The notes: generated from the letters alone by a model not told the origin. 56,731 nucleotides of DNA from Bacillota bacterium (GCA_017397935.1 JAFQHN010000008.1:1-56731), one strand, 5' to 3'. Positions 7,432 through 18,263 are shown, counted from the first letter of the stretch. Translations and numbers: made by a program.

Positions 7432-7926
7432 TTATTCGGTTTTCAGCGTGGTATATTCAGCCGCATTTTCTTCGTCTGCTTTTTTTTCGGCAGTCTCGGC
7501 AGCTTTAATATCCACAGCCTGCTCACGGTCAATCTCGGCAATAGCCTTGCTCAGCTCCTGCGCCAACTCGGGGTTTTTGGCACTGGCCTCCGCCTTCAAG
7601 TCCTCAATCTTAGCCTCCAACTCGCTGATTTTGGCCTTGGCCAGCGTCACAGCATTGGCCAACTGCTTAATCTCATCCGAAAATTCAGTCTGCCCGTCTT
7701 CCAGCAGCGCCAAAACCTGCTCGGCAATCTGCCCCTTGTTCTGGGCAATCATGCCCGCCTGCTCACGAATCTCCGCCTTCAACGCCGAAAGCTCCTTAAT
7801 ATAGGCAGTTTTCTCCTGCGCGGCACGCGCCAGATCCTGTGCCTTATCACCGGCGGTTTTGGCCAGATCCTGCGCCATATCACCGATATTTTTGGCCGAA
7901 TTTTTCAGCTTATCCATAAAATCCAT
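7432..7926 (-). CDS. Predicted coiled-coil protein of unknown function
   Basis: A 164-residue, Ala/Glu/Lys-rich, almost entirely helical protein with no signal peptide or membrane segment. Residues 10-40 contain repeats such as AGDKAQDLARAAQEK, reminiscent of the 11-residue repeats of LEA or YtxH-type stress proteins. From about 45 to 155 there is a heptad-like coiled coil ending in an acidic tail. ATG at 7926 is chosen over GTG 7929 because AGGAGG lies 7 bases before it. I do not recognise a named family; a structural or general-stress role is inference. It is transcribed convergently towards the TSCPD gene. Confidence 0.7.
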   Translation of the reverse strand: MDFMDKLKNSAKNIGDMAQDLAKTAGDKAQDLARAAQEKTAYIKELSALKAEIREQAGMIAQNKGQIAEQVLALLEDGQTEFSDEIKQLANAVTLAKAKISELEAKIEDLKAEASAKNPELAQELSKAIAEIDREQAVDIKAAETAEKKADEENAAEYTTLKTE

Positions 7927-7929
7927 CAC

Positions 7930-8133
7930 AATTCCTCCTCATCACTTAACATTTTATACACAATAACAGACAAATATTTAACTACTATTAAAATATAGCA
8001 TATTTTGGCCGAAAATTCCAGTAAAATTGCTTATCTTAAACCAAAAAAACGGTATACAGAAATACAATTTGGGTGCTTATTATTTTTAATACAAAGTTCT
8101 TTTGGCTTTTGGCGGTTTTTGGACGGTTTTGCC
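7930..8133. other. AT-rich intergenic region
   Basis: Divergent gap between the coiled-coil gene (minus) and the ABC transporter (plus). Apart from the transporter promoter at its right end I see several AT-rich -10-like sequences but no convincing minus-strand promoter, hairpin or small ORF. Confidence 0.5.
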
Positions 8134-8162
8134 TTGACATAACCCAAATATAAAGTTAAAAT
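8134..8162 (+). promoter_or_regulatory. Strong sigma-A promoter of the amino-acid ABC operon
   Basis: Perfect TTGACA (8134-8139), a 17-base spacer and TAAAAT (8157-8162). The expected transcript start near 8169 rules out the upstream in-frame ATG at 8169 as the start of the binding protein. Confidence 0.85.
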
Positions 8163-8240
8163 TAGACCATGCGGATTTTATATGTAGAAAATCCACCAAA
8201 AAGCTATCAGAAAAATGATTTACAGAAAGGGTTTGAAGAA

Positions 8241-9104
8241 ATGAAGAAGATTATGTATCTGCTCTCGGCCGCATTGATGATGTGCGGTATGCTGATGGGC
8301 CTGACTGCCTGCGGCGGCGACGAACCGGCAACCAACGGCGGCAACACCGACGAAAAGCCGGTACTGCGTGTGGGTATGGAATGTGGCTATGCGCCCTACA
8401 ACTGGGCCCAGGCTGATGAAAGCAACGGCGCTGTACCGATCGTTGACTCTCCTCAGTATGCCAACGGCTATGACGTAATGATGGCCAAGTATCTGGCTGA
8501 CAAAATCGGCTATGACCTGGAAATCCACAAGATCGACTGGGACAGCCTGCCGATCGCCGTACAGTCCGGTGTTATTGACTGCGTAATTGCCGGTCAGTCC
8601 ATCACCGCTGAGCGTTTGCAGACCGTTGACTTTACCACCCCTTATTACTATGCTTCCATCGTGGCTGTAACCCGTGATGACACGGCTTATGCCAACGCCA
8701 CCAAGGTTGCTGATTTGGCCGGTGCCACCTGCACCTCTCAGATCAACACCGTTTGGTATGATGCTATGCTGCCCCAGATCCCCGATGCCAACATTCAGCC
8801 TGCTACCGAATCTGCACCCCAGATGCTGGTTGCTCTGAACTCCGGCGCTGTTGATTTGGTTTGCACCGACGAGCCTACCGCTATGGCTGCCAAGCTGGTT
8901 TACCCCAACTTCGTACTGCTGGATATGGAAGAAGGCGCTGATTTCGAGGCCTCCGAGGAGGACATCAACATCGGTATCTCTTTGAAGAAGGGCAACACCG
9001 AGCTGCTGGACAAGCTGAACGGCGCACTGGCTGAACTGACACCTGAAAACTTCACCGAGATGATGAACGAGGCTATTGCCGTACAGCCGCTGACCAACGA
9101 ATAA
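8241..9104 (+). CDS. Polar amino-acid ABC transporter, substrate-binding lipoprotein
   Basis: Extracellular receptor that delivers an amino acid to the permease. The 287-residue protein has a basic N-terminus, a hydrophobic signal sequence and a lipobox LTAC with Cys24 as the lipidation site. The mature part is a family 3 solute-binding domain (LRVGMECGYAPYNW, later DFTTPYYYAS and LVCTDEPTA). The ATG at 8241 follows AAAGG; an upstream in-frame ATG at 8169 coincides with the predicted transcript start and is rejected. The ligand cannot be read from sequence; related proteins bind cystine, histidine, arginine or glutamine. A terminator-like hairpin after the gene probably raises its level over the permease. 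Confidence 0.93.
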   Translation: MKKIMYLLSAALMMCGMLMGLTACGGDEPATNGGNTDEKPVLRVGMECGYAPYNWAQADESNGAVPIVDSPQYANGYDVMMAKYLADKIGYDLEIHKIDWDSLPIAVQSGVIDCVIAGQSITAERLQTVDFTTPYYYASIVAVTRDDTAYANATKVADLAGATCTSQINTVWYDAMLPQIPDANIQPATESAPQMLVALNSGAVDLVCTDEPTAMAAKLVYPNFVLLDMEEGADFEASEEDINIGISLKKGNTELLDKLNGALAELTPENFTEMMNEAIAVQPLTNE

Positions 9105-9145
9105 GCAGCTGCTTATCGTAAACCCCAATTAAATTGCAAGTCCGG

Positions 9146-9172
9146 GGAGGGGCAAATTTCGCCCCTCCTTTT
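9146..9172 (+). terminator. Partial terminator between binding protein and permease
   Basis: GGAGGGGC (9146-9153) pairs perfectly with GCCCCTCC (9161-9168), then CTTTT. Such hairpins after a binding-protein gene typically let only part of the transcription continue, or protect the upstream mRNA, giving excess binding protein. Confidence 0.75.
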
Positions 9173-9220
9173 AACGGCTTTACAGATTTATCGGATTATA
9201 CTTGAAAGGAATACTTGCTC

Positions 9221-10027
9221 ATGACCTCAGTTTTACCGGAGAGTTTTATCGGCAAAGTTTTATATCTGGCCGAGCATTATGGGCCGGCTTATTTGGAGGG
9301 TGCCAAGCTGACGCTGTTTATCGCGCTGGTGGGCACGCTTTTTGGCTGTCTTATTGGCTTTGTCTGCGGCATTGTGCAGACCATACCGCTCTCCAAAAAC
9401 GACAGTTTTTTGAAAATTGCCGTCGTTAAGCTTGCCAAGTGGACACTTAATGTCTATGTGGAATTCTTCCGCGGCACGCCGATGATGGTACAGGCCATGC
9501 TGTTCTACTACGGTTTTATTCAGTACACCTCTTATCGCCCCACCACTACGCTGGCCGGTATTGTGGTAGTATCCATCAACACCGGTGCCTATATGGCCGA
9601 GACTATGCGCGGCGGTATTTTCTCGGTGGATAAGGGACAGACCGAAGGCGCCAAGGCCATTGGCATGACGCATTTTCAGACTATGCTGTATGTGATTTTG
9701 CCGCAGGCCATCCGCAACATTATGCCGCAGATCGGCAACAACCTGATCATCAACATCAAGGATACCTCGGTGTTGTCGGTTATCTCGGTTTGCGAGCTGA
9801 TGTACCACGGCAAAGCGGTGGCCGGTACATATTACACCACATTTGAGTCCTTCACCATCGTCAGCATTATTTATCTGACGCTGACCTTTGCCTGCTCCCG
9901 TCTGCTGCGCCTGTTGGAGAAGCACATTGACGGTGCTGACAGCTATGATTTGGCAACCACCGACACGCTGGCACACACCAGCGGCATGACCAATTATCCC
10001 CACAAGCGAGAGGAGGATGAGCTGTAA
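9221..10027 (+). CDS. Amino-acid ABC transporter permease (HisM/GlnP type)
   Basis: Inner-membrane channel subunit of the importer, probably a homodimer because only one permease gene is present. The 268 residues contain the HEAA-family permease segments: first helix near 25-50, [11 protein letters not shown], and the EAA loop [20 protein letters not shown] that docks on the ATPase. ATG at 9221 is preferred (AAAGGA 10 bases upstream); TTG 9215 in frame is possible. The stop codon overlaps the ATG of the ATPase gene by one base (TAATG), indicating translational coupling. Confidence 0.93.
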   Translation: MTSVLPESFIGKVLYLAEHYGPAYLEGAKLTLFIALVGTLFGCLIGFVCGIVQTIPLSKNDSFLKIAVVKLAKWTLNVYVEFFRGTPMMVQAMLFYYGFIQYTSYRPTTTLAGIVVVSINTGAYMAETMRGGIFSVDKGQTEGAKAIGMTHFQTMLYVILPQAIRNIMPQIGNNLIINIKDTSVLSVISVCELMYHGKAVAGTYYTTFESFTIVSIIYLTLTFACSRLLRLLEKHIDGADSYDLATTDTLAHTSGMTNYPHKREEDEL

Positions 10028-10767
10028 TGAGCAAGGCTATTCTGGAAATTAAGCACCTGCAAAAATCCTTTGGCAAAAACAATGTTTTGAGGGATATTGA
10101 TTTCACCATTTACCCCGGCGATATTACCAGTATCATCGGCGCATCCGGCTCCGGCAAAAGTACCCTGCTGCGCTGCATCAATGTCTTGGAGCGCCCGACC
10201 GGCGGCGAGATTTTGCACAACGGCAAAAATATTCTGGACAAAAGCAACAATGTGGCCGCTTACCGTGCCAAGGTTGGTATGGTTTTCCAGAGCTTTAACC
10301 TGTTTGACAACATGACGGTGCTGGAAAATTGCACGATTGGCGTGACCAAGGTGCTGAAAAAGGATAAAAAATACGCCGAGGATTTGGCGATGAAGTACCT
10401 GACGCAGGTTGGGATGTCGCCGTACATCAATGCCAAGCCCAAGCAGCTTTCCGGCGGCCAGAAGCAGCGTGTGGCTATTGCACGCGCGCTGTGTATGCAG
10501 CCTGAGGTGCTGCTTTTCGACGAGCCGACCTCTGCACTGGACCCCGAAATGGTGGGCGAGGTTTTGGATGTAATCCGTTCTCTGGCCGAGGAAGGCATGA
10601 CCATGATTATCGTGACGCACGAGATGGCCTTTGCCCGTGATGTCAGCAACCGCACCATTTTTATGGATAAGGGCGTAATTGCTGAGGAAGGCACGCCGCA
10701 GCAGTTGTTCACCAACCCGCAGAACCCCCGTACCAAGGAGTTCCTCTCCCGTTTTATGAACAACTAA
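10027..10767 (+). CDS. Amino-acid ABC transporter ATP-binding protein
   Basis: Cytoplasmic ATPase that powers the importer. Of 246 residues, the Walker A motif GASGSGKST lies at about 38-46, the signature LSGGQKQR near 139-146, Walker [14 protein letters not shown] follows it, and the switch His is in VTHEM. These are typical of the GlnQ/HisP family. It is the last gene of the operon. The stop codon lies in an exact 15-bp tandem duplication (10757-10786), so an in-frame second copy of the Asn-Asn-stop sequence follows the first. Confidence 0.95.
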   Translation: MSKAILEIKHLQKSFGKNNVLRDIDFTIYPGDITSIIGASGSGKSTLLRCINVLERPTGGEILHNGKNILDKSNNVAAYRAKVGMVFQSFNLFDNMTVLENCTIGVTKVLKKDKKYAEDLAMKYLTQVGMSPYINAKPKQLSGGQKQRVAIARALCMQPEVLLFDEPTSALDPEMVGEVLDVIRSLAEEGMTMIIVTHEMAFARDVSNRTIFMDKGVIAEEGTPQQLFTNPQNPRTKEFLSRFMNN

Positions 10768-10786
10768 ATTTTGAACAACTAAATTT
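10757..10786. repeat. 15-bp exact tandem duplication over a stop codon
   Basis: TGAACAACTAAATTT occurs twice head to tail (10757-10771 and 10772-10786) and contains the TAA of the ATPase gene. The second copy is in the same frame. Confidence 0.9.
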
Positions 10787-10790
10787 GAGA

Positions 10791-10838
10791 AAAAAGTATC
10801 GCACTACTCCGAGAAACTTGGAATAGTGCGATTTTTAT
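10791..10838. terminator. Bidirectional terminator between convergent operons
   Basis: ATCGCACTA (10798-10806) pairs with TAGTGCGAT (10824-10832), with A-rich sequence before and T-rich sequence after. It serves both the ABC operon (plus) and the deaminase gene at the end of the dnaK operon (minus). Confidence 0.85.
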
Positions 10839-10849
10839 TTGTCTTAAAA

Positions 10850-12148
10850 TTAAAGCTGCGCCAAAATACGCTGCCTCTCCGCCTCCACATGAGCAATAAT
10901 CTCCGGCAAATTCAGCGTAGGATACTCGCCGTTGTGGTAGAGAATTTGGCCGTCTACCATCGTCAGCACCACATCAGAGCCTTGGGCGGCAAACACCAAA
11001 TTGTTCAGCATATCGTGGCAGGGGTGCATATGCGGCTGAGAGATGTCAATAAGCTGCAAATCTGCCTTTTTACCCAGCGCAATTTCGCCGGTATCCTGCC
11101 GCCCCTGGGAGAGCGCACCGCCGACCGTGGCCGCCCGCAGAACCTGCTGCGGCGTAATCAGCGTGGGATTGGCGCAGTTGGCCTTATGCAGCAGACCCAT
11201 CAGCTTCATTTCCTCCCACAGGTTAAGGTTGTTGTTGCTGGCGGCGCTGTCAGTACCCAAGGCCACATTTACGCCGGCATCCAGCATAGCAGGCACGGGC
11301 GCAATACCACTGGCCAGCTTCAAATTGCTGATGGGATTATGGGCAACCGTGGCGCCGTGTTTGGCCAGCAGCTCAATATCCGCAGGCTCCACCCAAACAG
11401 CGTGAGCAACGGTGGTGGGCACATCCAGCACACCCAAAGAGGCAAACCAGGCAGCAGGCGTCAGTCCGCCGTGGCGCTGCTTGCACTCCTCATGCTCCAA
11501 TTTGGTCTCTGAAAGGTGCAGGTGCATATTAAGACCATGCTGAACCGCCAAATCACGCATCAACCGAGAGCGCTGCTCATCGGTGGTGTATTCGGCGTGG
11601 ATGTAGCTGTCAATTTTAATGCGGCCGCCGTCATAATTGTGCCAGTCCGCCAAAGCCTTAGCCGCACCGACAAAGGGCTGCTCGGTCTTATCATCGCCGC
11701 CCACGGGCGCCATTAAGCTGGCGTTGATTTTGAAACCGCTGACCGCCGCCGCACGGCAAACAGCATCCACATCCATATACATATCGGTGGCCGATGTTAC
11801 GCCAAAACGCAAGCTCTCGGCAATAGACAACAGCGTGCCCCAGTAAATCGCCTCGCCCGTCAGCTTGGCCTCAAACGGGAAAATGCGCGTAAACAGCCAA
11901 TCTTGCAGGCTCAGATTCTCGCCATAGCCTCTTAACAGCGACATCGCCAGATGGGTGTGCGTGTTGACCAAACCCGGCAGCAGCAGTTTACCGCAGCCAT
12001 CAATAACAGTTTCGGGAGTGGCGTTTTGCGGCGGCTCGGTGCCAATGTAAACGATCTCCTTGCCGCTGACGCCGATACAACCCTCTGCCACCGTAAAATC
12101 GGGCGTAAGATAACGAACATTTTGAAATAAACAGGTCATATCACTCAT
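10850..12148 (-). CDS. mtaD: Amidohydrolase, 5'-methylthioadenosine/S-adenosylhomocysteine deaminase type
   Basis: Metal-dependent hydrolase of the ATZ/TRZ group. Members of this subfamily deaminate methylthioadenosine, S-adenosylhomocysteine or related adenosine compounds. The 432 residues show the beta-sandwich plus TIM-barrel layout, the NTHTHL zinc motif (His64, His66), HLHLSET with the catalytic Glu, a distal His and GTDSAASNN with the catalytic Asp. AGAGGTG precedes the ATG at 12148. It follows prmA by 27 bases, so it is probably the last gene of the hrcA-dnaK operon. PrmA releases SAH, which this enzyme could deaminate; that link is inference. Confidence 0.85.
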   Translation of the reverse strand: MSDMTCLFQNVRYLTPDFTVAEGCIGVSGKEIVYIGTEPPQNATPETVIDGCGKLLLPGLVNTHTHLAMSLLRGYGENLSLQDWLFTRIFPFEAKLTGEAIYWGTLLSIAESLRFGVTSATDMYMDVDAVCRAAAVSGFKINASLMAPVGGDDKTEQPFVGAAKALADWHNYDGGRIKIDSYIHAEYTTDEQRSRLMRDLAVQHGLNMHLHLSETKLEHEECKQRHGGLTPAAWFASLGVLDVPTTVAHAVWVEPADIELLAKHGATVAHNPISNLKLASGIAPVPAMLDAGVNVALGTDSAASNNNLNLWEEMKLMGLLHKANCANPTLITPQQVLRAATVGGALSQGRQDTGEIALGKKADLQLIDISQPHMHPCHDMLNNLVFAAQGSDVVLTMVDGQILYHNGEYPTLNLPEIIAHVEAERQRILAQL

Positions 12149-12175
12149 AATCGCACCTCTTTCCGGCCGTGGATT

Positions 12176-13168
12176 TTATGCGAGACGAAACACCATGGCG
12201 CACCAGCCGTTATCCTGCTTTTCATCCAGCAGCTGAAACCCAAGGTTTTGCAGGCAGGCCAGCACCTCATCACGGCGCACATCAATGATACCCGAGCAGA
12301 TGACCAACCCCTGCCCTGCCAGAAAATCGGCAAACAGCGGCGACATCGCCATAATCACATCGGCCACAATATTCACCACAATTATATCATATCCCGCGGG
12401 AGTTGCATAGCCGGAAATTTTGGCGCAGAGAGCCTCGTCATCCAGCACATTACCCCACTCCGCCCGATAAACTGACGAATCAAAGCCGTTGCGGGCCGCA
12501 TTTTCGGCCGCTGCCTGGGCGGAATGCTGCTCAATATCCACAGCCACCGCCGATTTGGCACCCAAATGCAGGGCGCCGATGGACAGAATACCGGTGCCGC
12601 AGCCAAGGTCAAGCAATTCAGCCTGCTCCGGCAGGTATTGCTCCAACAGCTCCAAACACAGACGGGTGGTGTAATGCTGGCCGGTGCCAAAGCTTCCGCC
12701 CGGCTCAATTTCCAGCACACGCTCGCCCTCGGTCGGCTGATAATCCTCCCACGAGGGGCAAACCACCAATTTCTCACCGATTTTGAAGGGCTTATAATAC
12801 TGCTTCCAGTTATCCTCCCATTCCTCGGAATTACGCCGTTCGGCCTGCATCCTCAGCTCGCCCCATATACCCTCGGTATCGGCGGCTTTCAGCGTGGGCA
12901 GCAGTTGTTCCAGCGCGCTGATTATGCCTGCACCCTGCTCATCGTCAGCCAGATACAGCGTCATCACGGCCAAATCGCGCTCATCCTGCGCTTTATCCCA
13001 CAGCGCCTGCTCGGCGTAATCAAAGGGGGCGTTTTCATTATTCAGGTACTCGCGCAGTTCGGCGGCAGATTCCACCTGCCAACCGGCCACCCCCAAACGC
13101 AAAAGTTCGGCGGAAAGCATTTCTGCGCCCACCGAGCTGGTATAAAGCTTAACTTCTTGCCAAATCAT
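12176..13168 (-). CDS. prmA: Ribosomal protein L11 methyltransferase
   Basis: Adds methyl groups from S-adenosylmethionine to ribosomal protein L11. The 330 residues have an N-terminal L11-recognition domain (about 1-120) and a Rossmann methyltransferase domain with LDLGCGTGILSIGAL as the SAM-binding loop and IIVVNIVADV as the NxxA-type active-site region. The open frame extends to a TTG at 13195 without a ribosome site. ATG at 13168 gives MIWQEVKLYT, the typical N-terminus, so I use it. It lies 36 bases after dnaJ, the usual place for prmA in Bacillota. Confidence 0.94.
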   Translation of the reverse strand: MIWQEVKLYTSSVGAEMLSAELLRLGVAGWQVESAAELREYLNNENAPFDYAEQALWDKAQDERDLAVMTLYLADDEQGAGIISALEQLLPTLKAADTEGIWGELRMQAERRNSEEWEDNWKQYYKPFKIGEKLVVCPSWEDYQPTEGERVLEIEPGGSFGTGQHYTTRLCLELLEQYLPEQAELLDLGCGTGILSIGALHLGAKSAVAVDIEQHSAQAAAENAARNGFDSSVYRAEWGNVLDDEALCAKISGYATPAGYDIIVVNIVADVIMAMSPLFADFLAGQGLVICSGIIDVRRDEVLACLQNLGFQLLDEKQDNGWCAMVFRLA

Positions 13169-13204
13169 AGATAACCCAACCTTATCATACACCAAAACCG
13201 GCGA

Positions 13205-14413
13205 TTACTCGCCGGAGATGGTGTCTTTTATTTTGTTGAAAAAGCCTTTCGGCTTATCCTTGCCTTTGTTCTTATCAGATTTATTCTTATCAGACTTACT
13301 GCCGCCCGATTTATTGCTGCTGCCCTTGGGCTCAACACCGGTGCTGGCCGCAAACTGACGCAGCAGTTCCTTCTGTTCGGCCGTCAAATCCCGCGGAGTG
13401 GTCACGCTGACCTTAACATTTTGGTCACCCTTGCCATAACCGCGCAGCTTGGGGAAGCCGCGGCCGCGCAAACGGAAGGATGTGCCGCTCTGCGTTCCCT
13501 CGGGGATGGTCAGCTTGACACGGCCGTCCAGCGTTTCCACCTCAACCTCATCACCCAGCGCTGCCTGCACCATGGTGATCGGCAGGTCACACAGAATATC
13601 ATCGCCGTTGCGGCGGAAGTAACTGTGCGGCTCAACCGTTACGAAGATATACAGGTCGCCGGAGGGACCGCCGTTGAAGCCGCCCTCACCCTCGCCGGAC
13701 ATCCGCAAACGGGAGTCATTATCCACGCCGGCCGGGATGTTGATTTTGATTTTGCGCTGTTTGCGCACCCGTCCGCTGCCCGAACAGGACGGACAGGGAG
13801 TTTCCACCACCGAGCCACGGCCACCGCAGCGGGGGCAGGCTTTAACGGTTTGGAACTGGCCAAACGCCGTTGCCTGCACGCTGCTGACCTGTCCGCTGCC
13901 GCCACAATGGGCGCAGGTTACACGGCCGGTACCTGCTTTGGCACCGCTGCCGCCGCAATCAGCGCAGGATTCGGTGCGGGTAAGCGGAACCTCCCGGCTG
14001 GTGCCTTTAGCTGCCTCCTCGAAGCTGACCCTGACATCCAGACGCAAATCGTCGCCCTGGCGTGCCATGTTTTGCTGACGCGCACCGCTGCGGCCGCCTG
14101 CCCCACCGAAGAACATATCGAAAATATCACCGAAATCCGCCGCATTACCGCCAAAACCGCCGCCGAAGCCGCCTGCGCCGTAATTGCCGTTGACGCCATC
14201 GGCACCAAACTGGTCATAGCGGGCACGTTTTTCCTTGTTGGAGAGGACCTCATAGGCCTCATTGACCTCCTTCATCTTCTCCTCGGCGGTGGCGCTGTCC
14301 GGGTTAAGGTCAGGGTGATACTTCTTCACCTGCTGTTTATAGGCTTTTTTAATTTCCTCGTCGGTTGCACCTTTGGCAACCCCCAAGGTACTGTAATAAT
14401 CCTTGTTACTCAT
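13205..14413 (-). CDS. dnaJ: Chaperone DnaJ (Hsp40)
   Basis: Co-chaperone that delivers clients to DnaK and stimulates its ATPase. The J domain at 1-70 has the HPD motif at 33-35. A Gly/Phe-rich linker spans about 72-115. Four CxxCxGxG zinc motifs start at Cys150, Cys167, Cys193 and Cys207, followed by the C-terminal peptide-binding domains. At 402 residues it is longer than the usual 375 because of a Ser/Lys/Asp-rich low-complexity tail from about residue 365 that ends in a short amphipathic segment (KGFFNKIKDTISGE). GGTGGAGAG precedes the ATG. Confidence 0.97.
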   Translation of the reverse strand: MSNKDYYSTLGVAKGATDEEIKKAYKQQVKKYHPDLNPDSATAEEKMKEVNEAYEVLSNKEKRARYDQFGADGVNGNYGAGGFGGGFGGNAADFGDIFDMFFGGAGGRSGARQQNMARQGDDLRLDVRVSFEEAAKGTSREVPLTRTESCADCGGSGAKAGTGRVTCAHCGGSGQVSSVQATAFGQFQTVKACPRCGGRGSVVETPCPSCSGSGRVRKQRKIKINIPAGVDNDSRLRMSGEGEGGFNGGPSGDLYIFVTVEPHSYFRRNGDDILCDLPITMVQAALGDEVEVETLDGRVKLTIPEGTQSGTSFRLRGRGFPKLRGYGKGDQNVKVSVTTPRDLTAEQKELLRQFAASTGVEPKGSSNKSGGSKSDKNKSDKNKGKDKPKGFFNKIKDTISGE

Positions 14414-14464
14414 TTAACTCTCCACCTACCACCTTGATTTTATAACAACAATCCGGCAGCAGGC

Positions 14465-16318
<1,854 letters not shown>

Positions 16319-16374
16319 TCACAAAAATCACAAATTTAACACTTTATATATTATAAATTTTTTAGCGAATTTAA

Positions 16375-16983
16375 TTACTGCTTAACGCCAACCTGTACCA
16401 TGGCAACACGCAGCATTTTATTGCCCAGACGATAACCTGCCTGAATTTCGGCGGTAATTTTGCCGACCATTTCCTCGTCCTCAACGGGGGTTTGGGCAAT
16501 CGCCTCATGCCAGTTGGGGTCAAAAGGCTCACCCACGGTGGCAATTTTCTCCACACCCTTGTTGATAAGCAGCTCGCCCAGCTGGCGGGCAATCATCTCA
16601 ACACCTTGCAGATGACTTTCCTCAGCACCGGTGGTTTTCAGCGCTTGCAGCGCCCGGCCAAAGTTATCAATGACCGGCAGCAGCTCTCCGCAGAAATTGG
16701 CGGTGTTGTTCTGGTTCCACTCCTCTTTTTCGGTGCGGGTGCGGCGGCGGAAGTTGTCAAAATCGGCCTGCAAACGCAGCAGCTGATTCTCCAACGCCTG
16801 CTTTTCCTGCTCCAAATTGGCGTAAGCGGCGGCCAGCTTGGCCAGAGCCTCCTCCGGCTGCATTTCGGCCTCATCGGCGCCCTCTAAATTCCCGTCAATG
16901 TTCTCGTCGATGTTCTGTTCAACGGTCTCATTGATTTTCTCATCAACGGTTTCATTGACCTCAGTTTCCTTCTTAAAATTCAA
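16375..16983 (-). CDS. grpE: Nucleotide exchange factor GrpE
   Basis: Releases ADP from DnaK. The 202-residue protein has an acidic Glu/Asn-rich N-terminus (about 1-40), a long dimerising helix (about 45-95) and the C-terminal beta domain ending with the conserved GYRLGNKMLRVAMVQVG. The frame opens with GTG at 16992, but that GTG is part of the ribosome site AGAGGTG itself; TTG at 16983, 6 bases after it, is the better start. Confidence 0.93.
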   Translation of the reverse strand: MNFKKETEVNETVDEKINETVEQNIDENIDGNLEGADEAEMQPEEALAKLAAAYANLEQEKQALENQLLRLQADFDNFRRRTRTEKEEWNQNNTANFCGELLPVIDNFGRALQALKTTGAEESHLQGVEMIARQLGELLINKGVEKIATVGEPFDPNWHEAIAQTPVEDEEMVGKITAEIQAGYRLGNKMLRVAMVQVGVKQ

Positions 16984-17038
16984 AACATTCACCTCTGTTT
17001 TCGGGATTTTTTATCTAAAATTAAGGTTAATTAACAAG

Positions 17039-18097
17039 TTATTTAGCGTTTTCGGCCTGACCGCCCATTTTATTGGTGACCTCGGAGCTGATTTGCTCAA
17101 CCAGCGCGATAACCTTGGGGTAAGGCATACGCGTGGGGCCCAACACACCGATGCTGCCCACCTTCTCGCCGTTGACATAATACGGGGTGGTGACCATACT
17201 GCACGCCGACATTCCCTGCGGACTCAACTCATCACCGATGTAAACCACGGTGCCGCGCTGCTTATCCGGGGCCACAGCCAGCAATTCCTTCACCACATCG
17301 TCGGTTTCCAGCACCGAGAACAGCTCTCGCACAGTATCGACATTGTGGAATTCCGGCTGCTTCAACAGGTTCAGCATACCCTGAATCAACGGTTTGCTGT
17401 TATGCTCCTCGTTCTTATAATCGAAGAGTAATTCTTGCAGCAAATCAAGGGTCTGCCGCAGCAGATTTTGCTGTTCCAGCAGGTGCCTGGCCAGCTCGGA
17501 TACCACCGAATCGGTAACCTTCGCCAGAGATAACCCCAACAGGCGCTGTTGCAGCACAGCCTCCAACTCGGCCAGCTTGCCATCAGTTAAACCGGCCGCA
17601 ACGTGCAAAATTTTGTTGTGGATTTTGCCGTCATTGGTAATCATAATGGCCAGCAGCTGGTTATGATTAAGCCGTACCAGCTTAAAACGCTCTAAAACGC
17701 TGTCCGACAGCCGCGGTTTAATCATCATGGCGGTATAATTGGTCATGCTGGAAAGCAAACGGCAGCTTTGCTGAAAAAGCTGCTCCATCTCGGCCGCACA
17801 GTTGTTGAAGAAATCGGAAACCTTTTGCTGCTCGGCCTCGGAGAGCAACTTCTCCTCCGGCTCCATAAGATGGTCAACATAATAACGGTAGCCCTTATCC
17901 GAAGGTATACGGCCGGCGGAGGCGTGTGGCTGACGAATAAAGCCCATCTCCTCTAAATCGGACATCTCATTACGGATGGTGGCCGGAGAAACGCCCAAAT
18001 CATACTTTTTGGCAATGGTGCGGGAACCTACCGGCTCACCCACATCGACATAATCGCGAATCAAAGCGTGCAGAATTTGCTTTTTACGCTCATCCAT
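17039..18097 (-). CDS. hrcA: Heat-inducible transcription repressor HrcA
   Basis: Dimeric repressor that binds CIRCE and is stabilised by GroEL in other Bacillota. The 352 residues have an N-terminal winged helix (VGSRTIAKKYDLGVSPATIRNEMSDLE in two halves, about residues 22-48), the ASAGRIPSDKGYRYYVD block and a GAF-like dimerisation domain. ATG at 18097 has AAAGGAGG 8 bases before it (TTG 18100 also possible). It is the first gene of its operon, directly downstream of a perfect CIRCE, so it represses itself and grpE-dnaK-dnaJ. Confidence 0.97.
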   Translation of the reverse strand: MDERKKQILHALIRDYVDVGEPVGSRTIAKKYDLGVSPATIRNEMSDLEEMGFIRQPHASAGRIPSDKGYRYYVDHLMEPEEKLLSEAEQQKVSDFFNNCAAEMEQLFQQSCRLLSSMTNYTAMMIKPRLSDSVLERFKLVRLNHNQLLAIMITNDGKIHNKILHVAAGLTDGKLAELEAVLQQRLLGLSLAKVTDSVVSELARHLLEQQNLLRQTLDLLQELLFDYKNEEHNSKPLIQGMLNLLKQPEFHNVDTVRELFSVLETDDVVKELLAVAPDKQRGTVVYIGDELSPQGMSACSMVTTPYYVNGEKVGSIGVLGPTRMPYPKVIALVEQISSEVTNKMGGQAENAK

Positions 18098-18121
18098 CAA
18101 GGCATCCTCCTTTAATCGTTG

Positions 18122-18148
18122 TTAGCACTCGACCTCTTTGAGTGCTAA
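18122..18148 (-). promoter_or_regulatory. CIRCE operator
   Basis: TTAGCACTC, nine bases, then GAGTGCTAA: a perfect match to the HrcA-binding consensus. It lies between the promoter and the hrcA ribosome site. Confidence 0.98.
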
Positions 18149-18152
18149 ACAT

Positions 18153-18181
18153 AGAATAGCACCAAGTGGCAAATTTGTCAA
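18153..18181 (-). promoter_or_regulatory. Heat-shock operon promoter
   Basis: Minus-strand TTGACA (18181-18176), a 17-base spacer and TATTCT (18158-18153). Transcription would begin at the edge of CIRCE, so bound HrcA blocks initiation. Confidence 0.85.
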
Positions 18182-18263
18182 TATTTTATCGTGAATTTAT
18201 AGCAGATATTGTGGCATATTTATAATAAGAAAGTTTTTTACCCAAACAGATTGATTTCAGCAT

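Noticed and set aside
8169-8240. 24-codon N-terminal extension of the ABC binding protein
   Set aside because: The ATG lies at the predicted transcription start, and the extension would bury the lipoprotein signal sequence.
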